Below the pieces are notes generated by a model. That model saw only the letters and a program-made list of their open reading frames with translations. It was not told where the DNA came from and made no database searches. Below are positions 10,185 through 21,880 of a DNA stretch of 64,000 nt, piece by piece (position 1 is the stretch's first letter; each line of letters begins with the position of its first letter). The DNA comes from Prunella strophiata (Eukaryota; Chordata; Aves; Passeriformes; Prunellidae): positions 1 through 64,000 of the forward strand of contig JAZBQD010000087.1 in assembly GCA_036583965.1 (NCBI GenBank), written 5' to 3'. Both the position numbers and the translations under genes were made by a program.

Positions 10185-11774
10185 AGCCAGGAGGAGTTGT
10201 GCTTCTATGTCAATCACCTCTGAGGCGGCTTGAACTCCTTCATAGGTGGCCAAGATATTTCCTTCTTTGTTGGAGTGTAGTTGGCTTTGGACCCTCTGGA
10301 ACTTCAGCTCCAGAATCCCAGTGGTTGGCCTCGAGTCTCCCCAGGCACCTTCTGTCCAAGGCTCCAGGACAGACCATTGCTCCCGGTTGCAGAGTTGAGC
10401 ATGTTCTTCACCTCTGGGGCCATCTTGACTGGGTCAAGGGCTACCGCATGAGCGATCTCCTGCTTGATGTGGGCAAAGGCTTGTTGTTGTTCAGGCCCCA
10501 GTGGAAATCGTTCTTTTTGCAAGTAACCAGGTAGAGAGAGCTCACAGTCCAGCTGTACTCGGCAATGTGCATTTTCCAAAAACTTATGGCGCCTAGGAAA
10601 GCTTGCGTTTCCTCTTCTTTGTTCGGTGGAGACATTGTGGTGATCTTATTGATGACCTCGGCAGGAATCTGACGCCATCCATCTTGCCTCTTCACTCCCA
10701 AGAACTGGATCTCTCAGGCAGGTCCCTTGACTTTACTCATTTTTGATGGTGAAGCCAGCTTCCAGGAGAATCTTGATGATTTTTTCTCCTTTCTCAAATA
10801 CTTCTGTTGCCATGTTCACCCACACAATGATGTCATCAATGTACTGCAGATGTTCTGGAGCCTCACCCTTTTCCAGTGCAGTCTGGATCAGTCCATGGCA
10901 GATGGTGGGACTGTGCTTCCACCCCTGGGTCAGCTGGTTTCAAGTGTACTGCACGCCCCTCCAGGTGAAAACAATCTGAAACCTGCACTCTGCTGCCAGA
11001 CAAATGGGAAAAAATGCATTAGCAATGTCAATAGTGGCATACCACTTTGCTGCCTTGGACTCCAGCTCCTACTGGAACTCCAGCAAGTCCAGCACAGCAG
11101 CGCTCAGAGGTGGAGTCACTTCATTCAATCCATGATAGTCCACAGTCAATTTCCATTCTCCGTCAGACTTGCATACAGGCCAAATGGGACTGTTGAAGGG
11201 AAATGGGCCTTGCTGAGCACTCCTTGGCTCTCCACCTCACAGATCATCTTGTGGATGGGGATCATGGCATCTTGATTCATCTGATACTGCAGGCAGTGCA
11301 CAGCTGAGCTGGCAACTGGGACATATTTCTCTTCCACCTTCAGGAGCCCAGCTACAGAAGGATTTTCTGATAGTGCAGACAAAGTGGTCAATTCCCTAAT
11401 TCCCTCTGACTCTACAGCAGCTATTCCAAAAGCTTACCAGAGTTCTTTTGGGTCTTTGTAATAGCCATTCCAGAGGAAGCCTATGCCCAGAATACATGGG
11501 GCCTCTGGGCCAGTTGCAATAGGATGTTTCTGCCACTCCTTCCCAGTCATGCTCACCCTGGCTTCCAGAAGGGTCAACTGATGCCTTCCCCCTGTCACCC
11601 CAGCAACAGAAATGGATTCTGCCCCCACATGTCCCAATGGCATTAGGGTACACTGCCACCAATATCAACCAACGCTTCATATTTCTGTGGCTCTGATGTG
11701 CCAGACCATTGGATCAACTCCGTCCAAAAGACCCGATTTTCCCATGCCTCTACCTGGCTAGAGGCAAGGCCCCT
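10185..11774 (-). pseudogene. Element G pol, 5' part (protease and RT), decayed
   Basis: This is collinear with B pol from the start of protease to the RT/RNase H linker, but is broken by many stops and frameshifts. Short matching pieces are a KMICEVESQGVLSKAHFP block of early RT (about 11270-11215) and a protease region (about 11690-11430) that retains EAPCILGI. The left edge at about 10185 picks up exactly where 2262 stops, so the two pieces were one gene before insert M arrived. Confidence 0.82.
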
Positions 11775-11777
11775 CTA
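11747..11777 (-). promoter_or_regulatory. Gag-pol UAG readthrough signal, element G
   Basis: A UAG at 11777-11775, a 10-base spacer and the hairpin CCTCTA-GCCAGG-TAGAGG (11764-11747) are kept as in A and B, although the surrounding gag and pol are badly decayed. Confidence 0.6.
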
Positions 11778-12262
11778 GCCCTGGCTATCATTCCCTCCCT
11801 GGACATACATTTTAGAGGTTCCTTCAGGGGTTTCCGACATTTCATTCTCTCTTCTGTTATACCTGGCAGCTCAGTCATGGGAGGCTGAGGCTGCCTTTGC
11901 TTTAGCGGAACTCCCTTGGTTAGTGTTTTCTTCCTTGAGTTCATGCACCTGTGCTGCCAGGAAAGAAGTGGGTTTCCCATCCCATCTTCTCATGTCTTCC
12001 CCATGATCACACAGGAAAAAACACAGGTCAGTTTGTGGTGTGTACCCCCTCTCCCTAGCTGAGGGATGTCATGCTCTCACTTTGGGGTTTGTGACTTGCA
12101 CTGGTGCCACACTGTTCTTTCTCACCTCCTCCTTCACTTCCCTAATCTCCTCTTTAAACTCCTCTTTGAGGTCCTTAACCACAGCAGAGACATGGGCATG
12201 CATTGGACCATTGACCATACTCTCATAATACTTGAGCCTGTTGGTGACAGAATCCACCGTTT

Positions 12263-12639
12263 TGTGAGTTTGACTTGCGAGGCTAGGTCCAGTCCAATCC
12301 GGCTAGCTTTGGACCTTTGCCCTGGTCAATCTCACATAGGACAAAAGCAAGAGATGAAAGGCGCTCTTTTCCTCTCGGGAACGAAGTCCTACTTTATTTC
12401 CTTGGTAGGAGCTACCAGATAATCCCAGTGCTTCCCAGGTGGGAAAAGAGACCGAGTTCACCTGTCCAGGTGGTTTTAAAGTCAGGGGAAGGGGGGCAGA
12501 GGAAGGGGACCGCAGCCAATGGGATACAAGGGGGGAGGGGGCAAAGGGAGGGGTGAACCCGGGATTAACCACTGCCCACCAGGGCCTGGGGGGGGAAAGG
12601 GGAAGAATGGGACACACTATGTGATAGTGCAATACAACA
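12263..12639 (-). repeat. Solo LTR of the provirus C family in G gag
   Basis: This is 377 bp, the same length and sequence family as the LTRs of C (21504-21880, 28852-29228), starting TGTGAGTTTGACTTG and ending AATACAACA. The flanking six bases are ccgttt on the left and ctgttt on the right, a 6-bp target duplication with one change. It is more diverged from either C LTR than they are from each other. Confidence 0.93.
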
Positions 12640-13528
12640 CTGTTTCTTGGTTGTCCTTGGCATTAATCATTGCAATGATGGTGGTGTATTGGGATGGCCC
12701 TAAATTTGTCAGGTTCCACAACATTTGCCCTGTGCACCTGACCTTATCAGAGTCATTATCATGCTGTCCATCCCTTCCAAAGAGCACCTCTAATACTGCC
12801 ACTTCTCTCAGCTGTTGGATCCCTTCCTCAAGTGTCTTCCAGTGCATTCTATGGTGGTAGTCCTGTATTCTGTCTCTGTGAACAAACCTCTCTCTGACAC
12901 TCATTAAAAACCGGTCTCAGAGAGAAAGGGGCCCTGGCTTCCTCACAAATACCTGATCCACACCTGCGTCCTGGGTCAATGATCCTAAATACCTTGCCTC
13001 GCCACCATCCAGTTGCATGCCTGTACCCATAAGGTCCCAAATCCGAAGTAACTAGGTCAAGTAAGCCTCGTGCCCCTGTTGCACGTCTTTTCGCATATTA
13101 CAGAGACTGTCATACAACAGGGACTCAGTGATGATTTCAGCCTCGAGCTCCCCTGCTGGTTGTGAGGGCCCTGGTTCCCCATCATCAATAACTGGGTGCA
13201 CCTATTTGGTCTTATACTTCCTCCACTGCACAGAGGCAACTGCTGCTGGCTGTGGCTGCTCTTCCAGTTCCGCTGGGACCTGGATGGTTGTAACGTCTGT
13301 GGGTTCCACTGCTGCACCATCAGACTCTCCCTCTTTGAGGAAGGGAGAAGGTTTCCCACCAGCTGGGGCAGTGTATTCCTTCAGAGCCTGCCATATCTTC
13401 TCCTCCATTACCCCCATCTAATCTGGGTGGTTTGTTTCCAAGGTGGGCTTTTGGGCAGGGTCAGGCTGTGGGGCAGGGTCAGGCTGTTGGGCAGTGTCTG
13501 GGTCAGGGACAGCATCAGGTTCTGGGGT

Positions 13529-13963
13529 TGATGCCTAGAAAGTCTGATCTGGAACAGAGACTAGACAGAGCTAAATTAACAAAATAGGTATTTATTGAAA
13601 GGCCTTAAAAGGATACACCTTGGGCAGCACAAGAGCCTGGCCAGGGCTACACCCAGGTTTAACCCAAGATGGATCCCAGTCACAAGTTTTTACACCTTTA
13701 TAAGTTTTGGTTCATCTACATATTGGGTTCAATTGTCCAATTACAGCTCCAGGTCATGAAGTCTCAATCCCCTGGCTTGTCCCCTTCTCTTTGTCATTGT
13801 TTATGCTTTTTGGGTAATGGTTGTCCTTGATTCTCTATCTGGGAAGGAATTGTTTTGTCTAACTAGCCTGTGAAGAGAACCTACTAACACCTAATATGAA
13901 GTTTCAGAGTTACATACCAGGCAACAGAGAATCTAAAAAATATAAAAGCTAAAACCCAAGGCA
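13529..13963 (-). repeat. Putative solo LTR in G gag
   Basis: About 435 bp that interrupts G gag homology. On the minus strand there is a TTATAAAGG promoter motif near 13700 and an AATAAA near 13590, followed by the likely LTR end. The start may be 13529 or 13532, and no clean target duplication was found. Confidence 0.65.
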
Positions 13964-14028
13964 TCAGGGCAGTATCAGGATCTGAGGCAGCATCCCTAGT
14001 CTCTGGGGTAGATGTTAGAGTCATTACC

Positions 14029-14390
14029 TGTCGTCACAGTGGACCCCTGGCGGGGGATTAATTAGCATTGACTCCATGATTCACAGAAGGCTGATCAATA
14101 ATAATCTTTATTAAGAAACCCATTGCTTTTATAGACTGCTACAATACACGTGCACTTGGTTGGTTCTTTAATTAAAACACCATCACCATTGGCTAATTAG
14201 GAAACCACCCTTTGGTAAAGAAAGCTCCATAACACATTCCACATGTTCACAACAACAGGCGCAGCAAGTTAAGAATTGTTTCTCATTCTTTTCTCTGATC
14301 TTCTCACAGCCTTTCCCAGGACAATGCCTGGGAAATTTGTTTCTCTCTGTGGCCAGAGAGCTGCTGCCACAATTACCCACGGCAATCTCA
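14029..14390 (-). repeat. Solo LTR in G gag N-terminal region
   Basis: A 362-bp sequence with TG...CA ends on both strands. On the minus strand there is a CCAAT motif (AGCCAATGG) near 14190, TATAAAA near 14130 and AATAAA near 14110, in the correct order. It is flanked by cattacc (14022-14028) and ctttacc (14391-14397), a near-match duplication. Confidence 0.8.
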
Positions 14391-14900
14391 CTTTACCTCT
14401 GAATGCTAAATAGAATAGGCCTATCAGCAACACCAGCCACTGTACAATATTGTTAGCATCTAGAGAAGATCTGAACCCTTCAAAATCTGGTGGGGTAAGC
14501 CCAGAGAACTGGGTGAAGGGTTGGGAAAAACTTTCCCCCAGTGTTGCTTCCTCACAATAGGTACTATTATTAATGTAACCCCAAAAACATACACTTAATG
14601 TGTGATAGCCCTGTATTCATGTGCCCGCCTTCCAGAGGAAGTCGAAAATCCATTAATTCCTCACCTTATTGACCCATAGTGCAAACTGGATAACAGCCAC
14701 AGTAGCCTTAGTCATAGAACCCATGTTTAGATAAGGAGCTGCAAATGGGAAAAAATATAGCCACAACCATGTGCCACCTGAACCAGGGTATGCTAGACCA
14801 CATGGTGCCGCCCAACAAGTTTTCTATATTCAGCACACAAAACATTAGTTTACCTTGGAACTGTTATTCCTTTTTCACCCTTTCCTCTAAATGCCCTCAG

Positions 14901-14918
14901 GCCTCACATTGGGTGCCA
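14901..14918 (-). other. Primer binding site of element G (mutated tRNA-Lys1,2)
   Basis: The minus strand reads TGGCACCCAATGTGAGGC, three transitions away from the exact site in A. It lies five bases downstream of the 5' LTR. Confidence 0.8.
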
Positions 14919-14923
14919 AGATC

Positions 14924-16113
14924 TGTCTTAGTTTCAAAGACAGGTGTCTGCCAAGGAAGGTGGGACCTTCTCTTGGAATTGAGAATATGACCCCCTTCCC
15001 TCTGAATTATTACAACTTTGAAATCAGGGGCTGTACTAATTTGAAAGCAAACCGGTGGGAGATCCCAAGACAGAAATACAATTTAGTAGGAAATCAAAAT
15101 AAATGCAATAGTACAAAAACACTGACAGAGTCAGAATACAACCTGACACCCTGTCAGTCAGAGTGTTGGTAGCAGTCCAATTAATTGGTGGCTGCAGTCC
15201 TCTTGGAGTGACAGATGTGGTTCTGTTGAAGCAGTGATCCTGTAGAAAGGTGAAGTTTTCCTCTGAAAGTCCAGTGGTGGTGTAGAAGGGTCTGGTCTTC
15301 CTCTGGGAATCCAGGGGGAAGGGCTGACTGTGTGTTCTGGTTTGAAACTAAAACCAGTGAGAGACTCCAAGTCATAAATACAATTTATTAGGAAAAGGAA
15401 AAAAAAAAAAAAAATACATGCAATAATACAAAAGAAAAACCACTGACAGAGTCAGAATACAACCTGACACCCTGCTAGTTGGGGTGGTGGTAGCAGTCCA
15501 GATGAAATGGTCTTGTTGAAGTGGTGATTCTGTAGAAAAGATCTGGTAGCTCTTGTCCTCTGGAAACCAGTGGGTAAGTGCTGCTTGTTCTGTCCCATAC
15601 CCCAGATCATATCCAGGTGGGGATGCTTAGCTCTTCCCCCCTGGGTGGAGCATCTCACAATGGGCTGATATCATTCTATGAGTCATGCAGTGGGTCCTTG
15701 ATTGTCCATTAAACAAAAATGGCTCCCGGAGGGAGTTATCTCTGAGTCATGTGGCAAGGCATTGATGGGCCCATTAACAGGAGATAAGGAAAAACAATGC
15801 CCCTCCTGGTTTCAACAGCTCTTGAAGATGGGGATAGAATACATCTTTATATTGTAACCTAGGACACTGTGGTGTTCCAAATCTGAAATTATATCCAGGT
15901 AGGAATGCTTGGTTCCTCCCCCTGGGTGGAGTATCTCACAATGGGATGATGTAATTTTATAAGTCATGCAGTGAGACTCAATGGTCAATTAACAGAGGAT
16001 ATCCCTCTGGAGGGAGGATGGGTAGTGGAAGAGATAACACTGCTCCACCTGGTTTTAACAGATGGTAATAGAATACATACTTTTGGTTACATCTTACATT
16101 GAAACCTAAGACA
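14924..16113 (-). repeat. 5' LTR of element G, interrupted
   Basis: Starts TGTCTTAGTTTCAAAG and ends AAACCTAAGACA. After removing the inserted LTR and its duplicated target it is about 651 bp and aligns over its length with the reverse of the solo LTR 8791-9495. Confidence 0.85.
15333..15866 (-). repeat. Solo LTR nested in the G 5' LTR
   Basis: 534 bp starting TGTTCTGGTTTGAAAC and ending AACCTAGGACA. It is flanked by a perfect 5-bp duplication ctgtg (15328-15332 and 15867-15871). It belongs to a family related to, but distinct from, its host LTR. Confidence 0.93.
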
Positions 16114-16802
16114 GGGGTTTTCAGGCAAAGATATGGGAAAAGGAATAACAGTTCTTTATTAGTATGTATGTATATAACAAGGCAAACAAACTACAACAAT
16201 GGCGGCAATGACAAACAAACAGAAAATCCAATAAACAATAAACAATCTTTCTTGCTCTTTGAGTAATTTCCCCTTTGGTGTTGTTATGGTCACAGCCGGC
16301 ATGGGCGCTGCTGGGCTTCTGCTGGGAAGGGCAAGTGCGATGATTCCCCTGCAGTTGCAGGGGGTGCTCCAGTGCGAGGTCAGAGACCACACGGTTAATG
16401 GCAGCTTGGCTCAGATGGGAAGTCACAGGTGGCAGCTGGTCACGGTTGCTGAGCTACTGTGCAAAGGTGGCCTGTATGGGGACATCCCACTTATCTGCTC
16501 TGGACCCCGCCCCAAACAGCTGGGAAACAAACAAAAAAAAAGAATTAAGCAGATTTGCAGTGCAGGAAAACTGCAGCAGACTGGGATCTCAGAGTCCAAC
16601 ACACAGGAGTGGCCATGGCAACACACTGCAGGCAGAGGGTCTGGCAGGAGCCAATCCCAATGTTTTGGCACCACATGCGCTGGTTCTGAGCTCTGAGCAG
16701 CCAGGCAACAGGGAAGCAGGCAAACAGCTCCTTCGTCTTCAGAACCCAGAAACCAGACTGACCAAAAAAAACAGCCCCAAAACTTCCAGGGTAGCCCATT
16801 GT
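16114..16802 (-). repeat. LTR-like segment adjoining G
   Basis: The first about 60 bases (caggcaaagatatggg, then ggaataacagttcttta) match the inner part of the 8791-9495 LTR family in reverse. The rest does not match any other copy here. It may be a related LTR with a different promoter half. No end or target duplication could be fixed. Confidence 0.4.
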
Positions 16803-17046
16803 TCTGGTTTAGGGCAAATTTGAGAGAGAATCCCCAAAGGGTTTCTCTAGAAAGCAGATTTAATCAGCCCCTCCTTCACCTTTTCTCCTGCGTTATCACT
16901 TGCAACCCACCCCCAGCCAGGGGAATGGAATGTTGTGACACTCAGCTGCATCTTTGTTTTTTTAAGTATTAGTAGTTATTATTTCCTAGTAACATATGGG
17001 ACAAAGTTCCATGAGGGAAAGAAACAAAAGGAAAAATCCTGACCCC
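16803..17046 (-). repeat. Short LTR related to the B family
   Basis: Begins TGTTCTGGTTTAGGGCAAAT like the B-family LTRs (35215, 41507, 54504, 57379), but diverges after about 70 bases and is only about 245 bp long. It ends where CR1 sequence begins. It is either an internally deleted copy or a separate subfamily. Confidence 0.55.
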
Positions 17047-17880
17047 CAACAGCCCCCTTCAGATACTGAAAGGCTGCAATAAGATCTCCTCAGAGCCTTT
17101 TCTTCTGGAGGCTGAACAAACTCAATTCTTTCAGCCTTTCCTCATAGGAGAGGTGTTCCATCCCTCTAATCATGTTTATGGCCTTTCTCTGGACGCACTC
17201 TTACTGAAAACCATGAAATAAACTCTCCAACCAATTTGCTAGGCTAGAACGCCAACATTAATTAGCAGTGTTGGATGCGTGGGGATTTGTCCTCAAAGCA
17301 TACATGCCAAGTAACCTAACAGACCAGGTTATATTCCTGAAACTAATACATATTCATCACATTTCCTGAATACATGCATGTATGCTAATTATTTGTGTGG
17401 ACTTATTTGGATATGATTTCAGATCTGATGAATCTTTTCTCCTTGAGACTATCTCAAATATGTGGTCAGGTCATAACGTACTTCTCTTATCATTTTTTGC
17501 TCTGACATACAATCCCGTTCTCAAAGTTAAGATATCAGCTAGCACATATTAATCACTAATAGAAGTAAACAAGGAAGCATTAGCTGGCACAAGACTTTTT
17601 AGTCATAGATATAAGGAGTTAACATAAGGTTGTAATAATCTCTGGCATTTGTACTAAGCACTGGATGGTACAAAACTAAGCATTAACCGTGAATATAGGG
17701 ATGATACACTTGTCTAAAGTTAAAAGAATTTTCCAACATCTTCCCCCACTGCTGCATAGACGTCTTCTTAAAGAAATATAACTTGTTCAGTAACAACTTC
17801 AACTCAAGGAGCAACTTTCCTGTATTGAGGACCCCAGAGCTGGATGCAGTACTCCAGGTGGGGTCTCATGAGAGCAGAAT
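17047..17880 (-). mobile_element. CR1 LINE 3' region, split by an unidentified insert
   Basis: Bases 17047-17205 and 17818-17880 read as the reverse complement of the untranslated 3' region of CR1, the dominant LINE of birds. Typical pieces are tcctcataggagaggtgttc and ctccaggtggggtctca. The roughly 610 bases between them (17206-17817) interrupt it. They are AT-rich and I could not identify them. The same CR1 continues at 19596. Confidence 0.8.
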
Positions 17881-19595
17881 AAACTTGTTTCGGTAGGGAG
17901 AGTCCAAACAAATTAGCCCATCAAAAAAAGGAAAAATCCACCATGCACTAATTTTGTGTTTTACATCAGTGCTATCAGTAGCTTCCCTGGCAAGTGGTCC
18001 ACAAGGTTTAGTTAAAGTCATAGGTACAGTACCGATGCATAGTAGATTGAACATCACAGGCTGTCCTGTCTGTAATATTGTTGAATATTATCTTTTCCCA
18101 GTAAGTGGAGTGCTAAGCTCATTTTTTACAGAGAATACTCTGCTTACAGGACTTCCAATAGGCCTGTATTGATTATTTAATTGATGGAGTACTCTGGGAA
18201 GTCTCATATCTCATTGACCTTTGTGTGGTTTGAGATTCCTTTTCAATAAGCCATTAGCGCTTTCTACCATCCCATTTGATTGAGGGTAGTATGGGGTATA
18301 GAATACCCATTTAATTTCCTCTTGTTTTGCCCAATCTTGCACTTCCTTACACAAAAAATGTAAGCCATTATCACTTTGGATAACATCAGGAGTAATTAAT
18401 TTGCAAACAAAAATTATAGCCCTTGCACTATATTTCACTGATTTTTGTTCTGACGCTTAGTCTCCATAAGCAAGCCAGAGACTACTTCCACTCCTTTGAG
18501 GATGTATTGATATCCCACAGAGGATTTAATAATCAATTTGCCATGTAGACCATAACATTTCCCCTTTGTTGGTATGTAGAGGTGGTGCTTTAGCAGGGTG
18601 ATCTGCTCTTAATTTCAGTCTATGCTGGGGACATTCAGTAAGAATAGTTTCACAAGTTCTTTCTGTTTTTATTTCTTTTTATATTTCTATATTTTGTTTC
18701 TATTTCTTTACTCTGTGGAGAAAAGTAAAGTGCTTCTTTATGTGCGTGGCCTAGGTTTTGATGTAACCATTCTCCCAATCAATACCACTCAGGATTTAAG
18801 ATGATTTTCCTAATTTTAGTTAGCTCATCTGCCTTTTGATTCCACTTTGTAGCTGGTTGATTATCCTTTGCATGAGCTTTTACCCATCCCATCTTGAAAG
18901 GTGTTTTCCTGGCTTTATATAGCAATGATTGCCAATCTTTGCTTCTCCAAACTAGGGATCTCTTTACTTCTCAATTCAAGGTTTCCCATTGTTACTGAAT
19001 TTTTGGAACTCTCTTAACATGGACAAAGAGTCAGGTTTAGAAAGGAGACATTGTTTATTCTGCACAGGGTGCAAAGTGGAAGTTTTCCAAAATTTCAGCA
19101 AGCAGTGAGAGAATTAATGCATGGAAATCTACATAAACCTGCCTATCTAATAAATAGTCACCACCTACTAGTGCAGAATTGTTTAGCTTGCGCAATCTTA
19201 TGTAATACGTGTCACTGTACCTGCATAGGCCTCTTTGGGGGGTCTCTGGTAGTTGTTTGGGGAGGTTCCCCCCACTCAGTTTTAAGCAAAGTTCAATTCA
19301 GGATGTGTAGAATCCCAGGGTGAGTGCCAGTTCTGGTTTACTGTCATCAGAATCACCCCAGATATCTCCATCCCAGTCTTCAGGGGACACCACTACTTTC
19401 CTAATCTGTAGGATCTTAGGGGAATAAGTAATCTGTAAAAGCATCATTTTGACCTTTTCTCATTACTTTTGTGCTTTTTACTTTTCTTCCTGTAATTGTT
19501 TTTGCAGCTGTTTCATTTTTAAACACAGCAATAACTCAGTTGCCTTCCTACCCTCTGTTTCTTTCTTTAGGTCCTGCTCCTTCTTTTGTCTATTC
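17881..19595 (-). pseudogene. ERV fragment J (gag, RNase H and integrase remnants) inside CR1
   Basis: The clearest part is an integrase core at 18438-18211, with the second acid in IQSDNGLHF and the third in YYPQSNGMVE, 35 residues apart. Upstream (about 18990-18780) are an RNase H end and the start of an integrase zinc region. Between 19590 and 19330 is a lysine- and glutamine-rich, gag-like stretch. RT and protease are missing. Bases 19021-19330 look LTR-like (a TTTATT on the plus strand near 19050) but are not assigned. The integrase differs from that of A/B/G and resembles class III sequences. CR1 resumes immediately on both sides. Confidence 0.6.
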
Positions 19596-20168
19596 TTCCT
19601 TTCTTGTGATGCAGTCCAGGATACAGTTGGCTTTCTGGATTCCAAGCATACACTGTCAACTCACGTTGGGCTTCACATCCATCAATACCCCCAAGTCCTT
19701 CTCCTCAATCCATTCTCCACTCAGGCTGTATTTGTGCTTGGGATTGCCCTGACTCAGGTACAGGACCTTGCACTTGGCCTTATTGAACCTCATGAGGTTT
19801 GCACAGGCCCACTTCTTAAGCCTGTTGAGGTCCTTCAGGATGGCATCCCTTCCCCCCAGCATGTTGACTGCACCATACAGCTTGGTATCATCTGCAAACT
19901 TGCTGAGGGTGCACTTGATCACACTGTCGCCAACAAAGATGTTAAGCAGCATCAGTCCCAATACTGACCCCAGAAGGACGCCACTTGTCACTGGTCTCCA
20001 CTTAGATGTTGAACCATTGACTGCAACTCTTTGAGTGTGACCATTCAGCCAATTCCTTATCTGCCAAGTGATCCATCTGTCAAATCCATGTCTCTCCAGT
20101 TTAGAGACAAGGATGTCATGCAGGACAGTGTCAAATGCACAACTTATATCACCTTGTTCCAGCACCAA
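19596..20168 (-). pseudogene. CR1 LINE reverse transcriptase, 3' part
   Basis: An open stretch of 170 codons on the minus strand encodes the end of the CR1 RT, including the active-site block [10 protein letters not shown] and the downstream [16 protein letters not shown] block. The full ORF2 protein copies CR1 RNA at the nicked target. This piece lacks the endonuclease and most of the polymerase. It is the 5' continuation of 17047-17880, separated by fragment J. Confidence 0.9.
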
Positions 20169-20218
20169 TCATATGAGCAGTTGCATGGGGCACTTCAGTC
20201 CGACCAGTGGATGCATCC

Positions 20219-20830
20219 TGTGGCCCAACTCTGCTGCTCAAAGGTGGCACCTCGTAAGAGCCGTAACGAGAGATGTGGGACTTCAGACGGCTCTTCAAAA
20301 TGCAGTTTATTGTATCCAAGATGTTACCGCAGTCCAGGGTCATGGGTGACAGAACCTTTTACCTACAGCCTGTCATAACTACTATCATTACCATATTATG
20401 GTTAATATTATCCAATCACATGAGTTAGTATGTTACAGGTTAAGCTTAAAGTTGTTTTTCAGTTTTCTTGCAGTGGAAAATTCTTAGACCTTTTTTCTAC
20501 TTGCCACATCGACATGTCTTGTTTGCCTGTGGTATCTTTTTGCTTAGTAAAAAACATCCTTTTGTTTGTGATCAGCTTGCTCTAAGTCATAAAACCTCTT
20601 TCCAACTCGACATAACCTTTGCCTTCTTAGTTGTCCAGGAAGACTGGCTCAGCAAACTTCAATTTACACATCTATTATTCTTCTATATCAAAACTTGCTT
20701 CCATCTCTATTTCATTCTCAGATTCTACATTCAAAGATCTTTCTGCCAAGCATACATATATGTTAAACTTTCTTGTCAAACTTTCATCCTTCTCAACAGC
20801 ACCTGAGCTTGGGGCCCTGAGTGTTCCCAT
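20219..20830 (-). repeat. Putative LTR
   Basis: Starts TGTGGCCCAACTCTGCTGC directly after CR1-flanking bases. An AATAAA on the minus strand (20311-20306) sits about 90 bases from that end, as in other minus-strand LTRs here. The far end is not defined, so 20830 is approximate. Confidence 0.4.
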
Positions 20831-21503
20831 TCCAGGATGACTACAAGCAATGCTTTGGCTTCTCCTTATCACATCACCAAGGAAAACTCCATTCCCTTTC
20901 AGGGAGTCATCCTGTCTCTGGCATCCCTGTTTCCAGCCAGTTTAACTCCTTCTGCAATTGGGCCTTCTTGCCCTCTGTTCCTGCCAGATAATTTCTTGGT
21001 CACAAACTACCACTGCCAAGCAGTTATAATTTGAATTTCCCTTCCAGGGAGGAGGCTCTGTTTTCATCCAAAATATGAACAGTAAGTGATACTACTGAAA
21101 TTGGCAAATCACTTAAGCACCCAGGGACTGAAGCAATTTCAGAAAGCACAGTGTCACTAATCCCAAGTGAAACACAGCAAACATAAATACCATTCATTCT
21201 GAGAGATAAAACTTAAAATGCACCAATATTTTTCTACAAACCAAGGACAGTTAATAACTCTACACTGAACTTTTGAAACTGAGTCCAAATACTAACATCA
21301 TAGTGCCTAACTTAATAAGCAGCAAAGAACGTCAAGAACAAACATTAAATAAACTCTAAACTTTGCAAATGAGCATCTCGAATCAAAATGTGGGCTGTTA
21401 ACCAGGATGTCCATCAGGGTCTTTCAACTGTCATCTGTGGGCTACTCCTGGGAAAGCTGAATAAGAAAAGCAGGTTGACTCTGCACAGAGTAGCCTGAAA
21501 GCC
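20831..21503. other. No recognisable feature
   Basis: AT-rich unique-looking sequence up to the target duplication of provirus C (aaagcc, 21498-21503). No reading frame resembles a known protein. Confidence 0.5.
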
Positions 21504-21880
21504 TGTGAGTTTGACTTGAGAGGCTAGGTCCAGTCCAATCCGGCTAGCTTTGGACCTTTGCCCTGGTCAATCTCACATGGGACAAAAGCAAGAGATGAAA
21601 GGCGCTCTTTTCCTCTCGGGAACGTAGTCCTGCTTTATTTCCTTGGTAGGAGCCACCAGATATCCCAGTGCTTCCCAGGAGGGGAAAAGAGGACCAGCTC
21701 ACCTGTCCAGGTGGTTTTAAGGTCAGGGGAAGGGGGGCGGAGGAAGGGGACCGCAGCCAATGGGATACAAGGAGGGAGGGGGCAAGGGGAGGGGTGAACC
21801 TGGGATTAGCCACCACCCACCAGGGCCTGGGGGGGGAAAGGGGAAGAATGGGACACACCATGTGACAGTGCAATACAACA
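21504..21880 (-). repeat. 3' LTR of provirus C
   Basis: 377 bp, TGTGAGTTTG...AATACAACA, four differences from the 5' LTR. On the minus strand it has GCCAATGG-like and G/C-rich promoter elements near 21760 and a TTAAAACCACC near 21717. No clear AATAAA is present, but AATAAAGCAGG lies near 21637. Confidence 0.93.

Larger units (their letters stand above)
11778..14890 (-). pseudogene. Element G gag, decayed and split by three LTRs
   Basis: Blocks can be matched to A and B gag in order: the tail with a WDGKPTSFLA-like block near 11990-11940, the capsid-like part between 12250 and 13130, and a proline- and glutamine-rich linker near 13130-13528. The hydrophobic N-terminal part lies at about 14400-14880. 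Three LTRs interrupt it (12263-12639, 13529-13963, 14029-14390). Many stops remain after removing them. Its value is comparative: it shows that the membrane-type Gag N-terminus is an old feature of the family. Confidence 0.7.

Noticed and set aside
12317..12632. Repeated Pro/Gly-rich frames in 12317-12632, 21544-21903 and 28892-29221
   Set aside because: All three are the same LTR read in open frames, not genes.
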